A stretch of 10,572 bases of DNA from JAVXTH01 sp036642795 (GTDB lineage Bacteria > Bacillota_I > Bacilli_A > Erysipelotrichales > Erysipelotrichaceae): assembly GCA_036642795.1 (NCBI GenBank), contig JAVXTH010000041.1, forward strand, positions 1 to 10,572, in the 5' to 3' direction. Every line of letters starts with the position of its first letter. Within the stretch, counting starts at the first letter, position 1. Made by a program: the position numbers and the translations under genes. Shown in pieces: positions 6,607 through 10,572 of the stretch. Below the pieces are notes generated by a model. It worked only from the letters and a program-made list of their open reading frames with translations. It was not told the origin of the DNA and did not search any database.

Positions 6607-7167
6607 ATGCGAAAGGCTAGTATTTCAAAAGAAAAAATCTTAGAAGTTGCGAAAGAACTTGTGGATGAAATTGGTTTTGCCAATTTCAATATGCGTTTAC
6701 TTGCGAAGAAAAGTGAAGTTGCTTTGGGTTCTATTTATAACTACTATCCAACGAAAAGTGATTTAGTGATTGCTGTGATTGAAGACTTCTGGGATAAGGC
6801 TTTCGTAAAAGAAGATTATCATGCGATTAAAGATAAAGGCTTTTATGAAGGTTATTATATTTTATATCGGAAACTGAATGAATATTTAAAGAAATTTAAA
6901 TCCAATTGGGTAGCAGAATTATCTTATTTAGATCGTGATATTAAAAAGCAAGCTAGAGATCATGAAAGTGATTATTTCGAAAAAATACAAATGGCTTTTA
7001 TGCATATGTTAGAAAAAGATCCCAATATTACCAATTATCCTTGGAGTAATGAATGTGAAAGAAAATTATTTGCTTCCTTTATTCTAAATGAAACGATTGT
7101 AATGTTGAAAAATGGAAACGAGGATCCAACTTTCTTTATCAAAATATTAAAGATTATATTGGCGTAA
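6607..7167 (+). CDS. TetR/AcrR family transcriptional regulator
   Basis: The 186-residue protein has TetR length and architecture: an N-terminal three-helix DNA-binding domain and a helical ligand-binding C-terminal part. Residues about 8-54 show the family pattern: KILEVAKELVDEIGFANFNMRLLAKKSEVALGSIYNYYPTKSDL, quoted here only as KILEVAKELV, then NMRLLAKKSEVALGSIYNYY and TKSDL. The C-terminal region has no recognisable ligand signature and is rich in aromatic and charged residues. AAAGGAT at 6594-6600 is the ribosome site. It leads a three-gene module with two small membrane proteins and probably represses that module and itself, given operator-like sites at both promoters. The inducer is unknown. 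There is no drug-pump gene directly in the module, although a separate MATE gene lies downstream on the other strand with its own MarR regulator. Confidence 0.93.
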   Translation: MRKASISKEKILEVAKELVDEIGFANFNMRLLAKKSEVALGSIYNYYPTKSDLVIAVIEDFWDKAFVKEDYHAIKDKGFYEGYYILYRKLNEYLKKFKSNWVAELSYLDRDIKKQARDHESDYFEKIQMAFMHMLEKDPNITNYPWSNECERKLFASFILNETIVMLKNGNEDPTFFIKILKIILA

Positions 7168-7178
7168 GCCATTATTTT

Positions 7179-7210
7179 TTGAACTTTCATGAACGATGTT
7201 CATTTATGAT
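7179..7210 (+). promoter_or_regulatory. Candidate internal promoter of the DUF2871 gene with operator in its spacer
   Basis: TTGAAC (7179-7184) and TATGAT (7205-7210) flank a perfect palindrome, ATGAAC-GAT-GTTCAT (7189-7203). The spacer is 20 bases, longer than ideal. Placing an operator exactly between -35 and -10 is typical of repressor-controlled promoters. It lies between the tetR stop and the next gene, about 35 bases before that gene's start. Confidence 0.5.
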
Positions 7211-7244
7211 ATATCACCACAGGGTGGAAAAGAGGAAAACGAAA

Positions 7245-7664
7245 ATGAAAAAATTATTTAATTATGCTTCTGCGTATGCAGTACTAGGACTTGGTTTAGG
7301 TGTGTTCTACCGTGAATTCACTAAGCTGAATGGATTTACTTCATCTACTACATTAGCCTTTCTACATGTACATACGTTAGTATTAGGGATGCTTGTCTTT
7401 TTATTATTAATTATCTTTGATAAGCTATTTCAAATTACTAGCAGCAAACATTATAAAAAGTTTATGATCTTCTATAATACTGGTTTATTAAGTATGTTAG
7501 TTATGTTGATTGTTCGCGGTGTTAGTCAAGTATGTAGCATTGAGTTGAGTACAGGTATGAATTATGCGATCAGTGGAATGAGTGGAATTGCTCATATTAT
7601 TTTCACAATTGGCATCGTATTTATGTTTTTAATGATAAAGGAAAAACTTCAAAGTGAAAAATAG
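7245..7664 (+). CDS. DUF2871-type small membrane protein
   Basis: The protein resembles the DUF2871 family of four-helix membrane proteins whose function is not established. I recognise the pattern from LGLGLGVFYREFTKLNGFT, LAFLHVHTLVLGM, YNTGLLSMLVMLIVRGVSQV and GMNYAISGMSGIAHI. It is 139 residues with four predicted membrane helices (about 10-22, 38-57, 76-94, 108-131). Histidines H41, H43 and H117 sit in or near helices and could bind a metal or haem; this is a guess. I chose ATG 7245 with AGAGG at 7231-7235, nine bases ahead; a longer frame from TTG 7179 would run through the operator-like palindrome. The next gene overlaps its end by 11 bases, so the two products are probably made together and may act together. 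Confidence 0.85.
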   Translation: MKKLFNYASAYAVLGLGLGVFYREFTKLNGFTSSTTLAFLHVHTLVLGMLVFLLLIIFDKLFQITSSKHYKKFMIFYNTGLLSMLVMLIVRGVSQVCSIELSTGMNYAISGMSGIAHIIFTIGIVFMFLMIKEKLQSEK

Positions 7665-8088
7665 TTTAAACTGGGTTCCGCTAGCTACACAAAAACAATT
7701 ATTATTGCTTGCTGGCAGTGTTTGGAGTTTTGCTGGTTTTCAAATATTCAAGATTGGTTTTCAGGCTACAAAGATAAGTGAATTACCGTTTATATATTTT
7801 ATTCTTTTGGCACTCTTAATCTTTATCATTTTTCTAAAATTCATTTTTGGGAACATGGTATTAAAACATAAACTTAGAATTGAAAGCTATGAAACAAAAA
7901 TGCCAATTTATCATTTCTTTGATAAAAAAGGATATATGATCATGGCATTTATGATGAGTGGGGGGATTGTGATTCGCCGTTTTCAACTATTGCCAATTAC
8001 CTTTATTAGTTTTTTCTATATTGGTTTAAGCTGTGCTTTAATGTTGAGTGGGTTACGCTTTATCTACTATGGCTTATTAAATAAATAA
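7654..8088 (+). CDS. Four-helix membrane protein of unknown function
   Basis: I do not recognise a named family. The 144-residue protein has four hydrophobic segments: LLLAGSVWSFAGFQIFKIGF (about 16-35), PFIYFILLALLIFIIFLKFI (45-64), YMIMAFMMSGGIVI (93-106) and FISFFYIGLSCALMLSGLRF (117-136). A soluble loop of about 25 residues (KHKLRIESYETKMPIYHFFDKKG) joins the middle pair. The start is GTG at 7654, with AAAGGA at 7637-7642 about 11 bases ahead, and it overlaps the DUF2871 gene by 11 bases. Overlap and shared promoter suggest a membrane complex or a common pathway with that protein. It is the last gene of the TetR module and ends at a terminator shared with the convergent MATE operon. Confidence 0.85.
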   Translation: MKNSLNWVPLATQKQLLLLAGSVWSFAGFQIFKIGFQATKISELPFIYFILLALLIFIIFLKFIFGNMVLKHKLRIESYETKMPIYHFFDKKGYMIMAFMMSGGIVIRRFQLLPITFISFFYIGLSCALMLSGLRFIYYGLLNK

Positions 8089-8113
8089 AAAAGGTATCCG
8101 ATTAGGATACCTT
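8085..8113. terminator. Bidirectional terminator between convergent operons
   Basis: AAGGTATCC (8091-8099) pairs with GGATACCTT (8105-8113) over the loop GATTA. On the minus strand it is followed by a long T run (the A run at 8085-8092 on the plus strand), so it ends the MATE operon well. On the plus strand the tail is weaker (TTATATACT). Confidence 0.88.
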
Positions 8114-8118
8114 ATATA

Positions 8119-9504
8119 CTAGGAAGCGATTTTAGCTTCTTTTTCTTTCATCTTTTTCATTAATTTCTTAAATTCAAAATAGAATAAGATAACGGTTGTA
8201 AATACAGCTAAGGTATCAGCGATTGGTTCAGCTAAGAAAACTGCTAATACTTTATTAGAAATAAACAAAGGCAAGATGAAGATGAGGGGAATCAAAACAA
8301 TAATTTTTCTAAACATTGCTAGGAAGGCGGAAGTTTTCGCATTTCCAAGTGCAATGAAGGTTTGTTGACATGCTAATTGAGCTCCCATTAAAAGACTACC
8401 AGCCATATAAACTCTTAAGGCCCAGATGGAAATTTCACTTAAAGCAGGGTCGTTGGTAAAGACCGAAACAAATACGCCAGGGATTAACATTGCTAAAAGC
8501 CAAAGTAGGGAAGAATAAGTTAAACAACAAGTAAGCAATAATTTAAAAGTCTTCTTAACCCGTGCTGCATTATTAGCTCCATAATTATAACTGATGATCG
8601 GTTGCGCACCTTGAGTGAATCCCATCAGTGGTAACATCGCAAATTGCATCACACTGGATAGGATGGTCATTGCACCTACGGCTAAATCACCACCGAAGCG
8701 TAATAAGGATGAATTGAAACATAACACTAGAATACTTTCGGTTGCCTGCATAATGAAGGGAGCAAAACCTAAAGCGATGGAAGGTAGTAATATTTTTCTT
8801 TCTAATTTGAAATTTTTAAGCTTTAATTTAATCGTACTTTTTTTGCCACTTAAGAAAAACATAACCCAAACACAGGATACACCTTGAGAAAGAATGGTAG
8901 CTAAGGCAGCTCCTTGAACACCTAAATCAAAGACGAAGATAAAAATCGGATCAAGGATGATGTTTGTGATTGCCCCAATGACAACCGTTAACATACTTAT
9001 TTTAGAAAAGCCTTGAGTTGAAACAAAGGCATTCATACCTAAGGTTAATTGGACAAAGATGGTTCCAATCGCATAGATAAACATATAACTTTGCGCATAA
9101 GGTAATGTATTTTCACTTGCACCAAACATCATTAATAAAGGTGTTTGAAAAGCTAATACCGTAATCGTTAAAACAATGGAAGTAATAATTAATGCACTGC
9201 AACAATTGCCAAGGATTTTTTCGGCACCTTTGTTATCACCTTGTCCCATTAAGATGGAAGCTCGTGGAGCACCACCCATACTGACTAAAGCCGCAAATGC
9301 TGATATGATCATAATGATGGGAAAGCAGATACCAACACCGGTTAAAGCGGTAGCACCAACATCAGCAATATGACCGATATACATTCGATCCACTACATTA
9401 TATAAAGCATTTACTAATTGGGAGGCAATGGCAGGCACTGCTAATAAAAAGAACAATTTCCCAATTTTTTCTTTTCCTAAATCTACTTCTTTTGCGACTT
9501 TCAT
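8119..9504 (-). CDS. MATE family multidrug efflux transporter (MepA-like)
   Basis: This inner-membrane antiporter expels drugs or organic cations, driven by sodium or protons. The 461-residue protein has twelve-helix MATE length and two repeated MatE halves. The N-terminal half opens FFLLAVPAIASQLVNALYNV, followed by VDRMYIGHI, GVGICFPI and GAPRASILMGQGD, which resemble the MepA branch. The second half carries GFTQGAQPIISYNYGANN, the typical second-half motif. It ends in a basic coiled tail (KKLMKKMKEKEAK). The ATG overlaps the stop of the MarR gene upstream as ATGA, and GAGAGGAG lies about nine bases ahead. With that MarR regulator it forms a two-gene operon resembling mepR-mepA of Staphylococcus, where the regulator is released by the drug substrates. 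Actual substrates cannot be read from sequence. Confidence 0.95.
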   Translation of the reverse strand: MKVAKEVDLGKEKIGKLFFLLAVPAIASQLVNALYNVVDRMYIGHIADVGATALTGVGICFPIIMIISAFAALVSMGGAPRASILMGQGDNKGAEKILGNCCSALIITSIVLTITVLAFQTPLLMMFGASENTLPYAQSYMFIYAIGTIFVQLTLGMNAFVSTQGFSKISMLTVVIGAITNIILDPIFIFVFDLGVQGAALATILSQGVSCVWVMFFLSGKKSTIKLKLKNFKLERKILLPSIALGFAPFIMQATESILVLCFNSSLLRFGGDLAVGAMTILSSVMQFAMLPLMGFTQGAQPIISYNYGANNAARVKKTFKLLLTCCLTYSSLLWLLAMLIPGVFVSVFTNDPALSEISIWALRVYMAGSLLMGAQLACQQTFIALGNAKTSAFLAMFRKIIVLIPLIFILPLFISNKVLAVFLAEPIADTLAVFTTVILFYFEFKKLMKKMKEKEAKIAS

Positions 9505-9962
9505 TTTATAAAACTCCTCTCGTTAATTTGTTTCACATTTTCATCAATAACGTTAACTACACGTTTCACTACATTTAAATCATTTTCACTAATACCATTT
9601 AATATTTGTTGTTGAAAGATGATCTGACTTGCTTTTAAAACTTTAATGACTTCATTACTCTTTTCATTCAGCAGTAGATGTTGAATTCGTTTGTCATTTT
9701 CATCTTCGCAAATACGAATGAATTCACGTTTTAGTAAAGAATCAACACTTCGACATATTAAACTTTTTGATACCTGTAAGTAAAAGCCTAGTTCCTTAGC
9801 AGTATTGATGCTTAGATTATTTGATAAGAATAATAAAATATCAATTTCACTTGGAGCAAAGTTGTACTGAGGTAAAGAATCAAGACAAAGCTTCGCATAA
9901 ACTTTACGAAAGGAAGCAAATTGTTTTAATAGGGTTTCAAGATTAGTTGAAGTGATATCCAT
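9501..9962 (-). CDS. MarR family transcriptional regulator
   Basis: The 153-residue protein has MarR length and a winged-helix core: LPQYNFAPSEIDILLFL, then SINTAKELGFYLQVSKSLICRSVDSLLKREFI, given here as INTAKELGFYL and SKSLICRSVDSLLKREF, then the wing RICEDENDKRIQHLLL with the D-E-N-D-K-R pattern that marks the family. Helices at both ends would form the dimer. I chose the ATG at 9962 because AAGGAGA (minus strand of 9969-9975) is six bases ahead; a TTG at 9968 would touch the ribosome site. The stop overlaps the MATE start. A perfect 22-bp palindrome between the promoter and the ribosome site is the likely operator, so the gene probably represses itself and the pump until a ligand binds. 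Confidence 0.93.
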   Translation of the reverse strand: MDITSTNLETLLKQFASFRKVYAKLCLDSLPQYNFAPSEIDILLFLSNNLSINTAKELGFYLQVSKSLICRSVDSLLKREFIRICEDENDKRIQHLLLNEKSNEVIKVLKASQIIFQQQILNGISENDLNVVKRVVNVIDENVKQINERSFIK

Positions 9963-9975
9963 GAGCAATCTCCTT

Positions 9976-9997
9976 ATTAGTTTACTTGTAAACTAAT
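9976..9997. promoter_or_regulatory. 22-bp perfect palindrome, probable MarR operator
   Basis: ATTAGTTTAC (9976-9985) and GTAAACTAAT (9988-9997) are exact inverted arms separated by TT. The site covers the transcript start region between the -10 (10005-10010) and the ribosome site of the MarR gene. Size and symmetry fit MarR-family operators, which often have A/T-rich arms meeting around an AC-nn-GT core. Confidence 0.82.
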
Positions 9998-10004
9998 CTT
10001 GTAT

Positions 10005-10032
10005 ATAGTACCATTATTTGAAAGAATGTCAA
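10005..10032 (-). promoter_or_regulatory. Promoter of the marR-MATE operon
   Basis: On the minus strand TTGACA (10032-10027) and TACTAT (10010-10005) are 16 bases apart, with TGG just before the -10 forming an extended element. It lies between the tRNA terminator and the palindromic operator. Confidence 0.82.
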
Positions 10033-10044
10033 TTACGTAATTTT

Positions 10045-10081
10045 TAAAAATAAAAAAGCCGACTATCATAAGAATAGCCGG
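10045..10081 (-). terminator. Intrinsic terminator of tRNA-Leu
   Basis: In the minus-strand RNA, CCGGCTAT pairs with ATAGTCGG (arms at 10074-10081 and 10059-10066) with one G-U pair, followed by CTTTTTTATTTTT. It also insulates the marR promoter from tRNA transcription. Confidence 0.8.
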
Positions 10082-10094
10082 TACTTTATTTATT

Positions 10095-10181
10095 TGGTGC
10101 CCGAGGCCGGAATCGAACCGGCACGGTATCGCTACCGACGGATTTTGAGTCCGTTGCGTCTACCAATTTCACCACTCGGGC
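10095..10181 (-). tRNA. tRNA-Leu(CAA)
   Basis: The 87-base gene folds fully: acceptor GCCCGAG with CTCGGGC, A73 and an encoded CCA end. The anticodon stem ACGGA/TCCGT holds loop CTCAAAA, with anticodon CAA at 10145-10147 on the complementary strand. A long variable arm (CGGTA-GCGA-TACCG) marks it as class II, as expected for leucine. The T arm is GCCGG-TTCGATT-CCGGC. It decodes UUG. A TTGAAT/TATAAT promoter lies upstream and a terminator downstream, so it is a single-gene unit. Confidence 0.97.
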
Positions 10182-10193
10182 GACTGCTTTCCT

Positions 10194-10222
10194 ATTATAC
10201 ATGAATTCATTTTAGAATTCAA
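10194..10222 (-). promoter_or_regulatory. Promoter of tRNA-Leu
   Basis: On the minus strand TTGAAT (10222-10217) and a perfect TATAAT (10199-10194) are separated by 17 bases and sit 12 bases before the mature tRNA end. Spacing and strength suit a stable RNA gene. Confidence 0.85.
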
Positions 10223-10496
10223 TTACAAAATATAGTTTTTTAAAGCAGTAAAAACTCATCTGAATTAAGCTGTTTGTATCGTATTATAGGCATTATTTAT
10301 AAAATTGAGGGCTTATATTGAAAGAATGTTGTCGCTAAATCATTGAATTTAAACAAATCTGAAAATAAATAATAATAAGTGTGGTATTTATATGAAATAT
10401 ATTATATAATACTCTTACCCCAATTTTATTGTTGTCGTAATAATTGAATGAATTATTTCAAACGAATCGTCGATTGAAAAAAGATTAAATTATTAA
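10223..10496. other. AT-rich gene-free intergenic stretch
   Basis: No open frame of note, no RNA gene and no repeat array was found. It lies between the divergent tRNA promoter and the rightward promoter at 10497. It contains a TATAAT at 10405-10410 without a good -35, two copies of GTTGTCG (about 10328 and 10431), and other AT-rich words that could be upstream promoter elements. Nothing firm can be assigned. Confidence 0.6.
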
Positions 10497-10525
10497 TTGA
10501 CATGAATTCTTAATTTTGGTATTAT
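10497..10525 (+). promoter_or_regulatory. Strong rightward promoter leaving the window
   Basis: A perfect TTGACA (10497-10502), a 17-base spacer and TATTAT (10520-10525) preceded by TGG make this one of the strongest promoters in the window. The visible leader (about 10532-10572) contains AGCGC twice and no start codon. It may serve a stable RNA operon or a gene with a long leader. Confidence 0.8.
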
Positions 10526-10572
10526 AAACGAGCGCCAATTGAAAAAGGAAGCGCAAAAGTAAAAATCGATCT

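Noticed and set aside
7160..7180. Hairpin TGGC-GTAA-GCCA followed by T-rich sequence at the end of tetR.
   Set aside because: A four-base-pair stem is too short for a convincing terminator; read-through to the membrane genes is likely.
7179..7244. Longer N-terminus for the DUF2871 protein from TTG 7179.
   Set aside because: It would translate through the palindrome and promoter region and adds a charged segment unlike the family; ATG 7245 has a proper ribosome site.
10382..10410. TATAAT at 10405 as a second promoter.
   Set aside because: The position 17 bases upstream (TGGTAT) is not a -35 box and there is no extended TG; such words are expected by chance in DNA this AT-rich.
1..10572. CRISPR array, insertion sequence, prophage or integration site at the tRNA gene.
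   Set aside because: No regularly spaced repeats, transposase or integrase frames, and no duplicated tRNA 3' end were seen.

Overview
The window reads as chromosomal DNA of a low-GC Gram-positive bacterium (Bacillota). AT-rich codons, strong AGGAGG-type ribosome binding sites, U-tailed terminators, a PyrR-type leader and a CCA-encoding tRNA all fit. The gene order argues against a typical Bacillus or Clostridium: ftsA is preceded by a surface-protein gene instead of ftsQ/divIB, and ftsZ is followed by an unrecognised gene instead of the usual sporulation or ylm/sepF genes. An Erysipelotrichia-like host is my best guess, from gene style only.

Left part (1-4032): the 3' end of a membrane-anchored surface protein with a cadherin-like beta-sandwich domain stops at a terminator built into its last codons. 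A promoter then drives a three-gene cell-division operon: a divergent ftsA, a canonical ftsZ and a 150-residue protein of unknown function whose start is one base after the ftsZ stop.

Middle (4033-6532): a strong extended -10 promoter, a PyrR-binding loop and an intrinsic terminator precede a uracil permease, a pyrimidine-responsive attenuation arrangement. After its terminator comes a stand-alone radical SAM/SPASM protein, whose start region carries an exact 10-bp tandem duplication.

Right-middle (6533-8113): a TetR regulator with a near-consensus promoter, a DUF2871-type membrane protein and a second small membrane protein overlapping it. Related operator-like sites lie at the tetR promoter and between the -35 and -10 of the internal promoter, so the module looks self-regulated. 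It converges on a shared terminator with the next operon.

Right part (8114-10572): on the minus strand, a MarR regulator and a MATE efflux pump of MepA type overlap by ATGA and lie behind a 22-bp perfect palindrome. Upstream of them, also on the minus strand, is tRNA-Leu(CAA) with its own promoter and terminator. The last ~350 bp is AT-rich and gene-free; it ends in a strong rightward promoter for something beyond the window.

Most of the window is ordinary housekeeping and regulation. The least-explained parts are the ftsZ-coupled unknown protein, the degenerate FtsA, and the TetR-DUF2871-membrane protein module.
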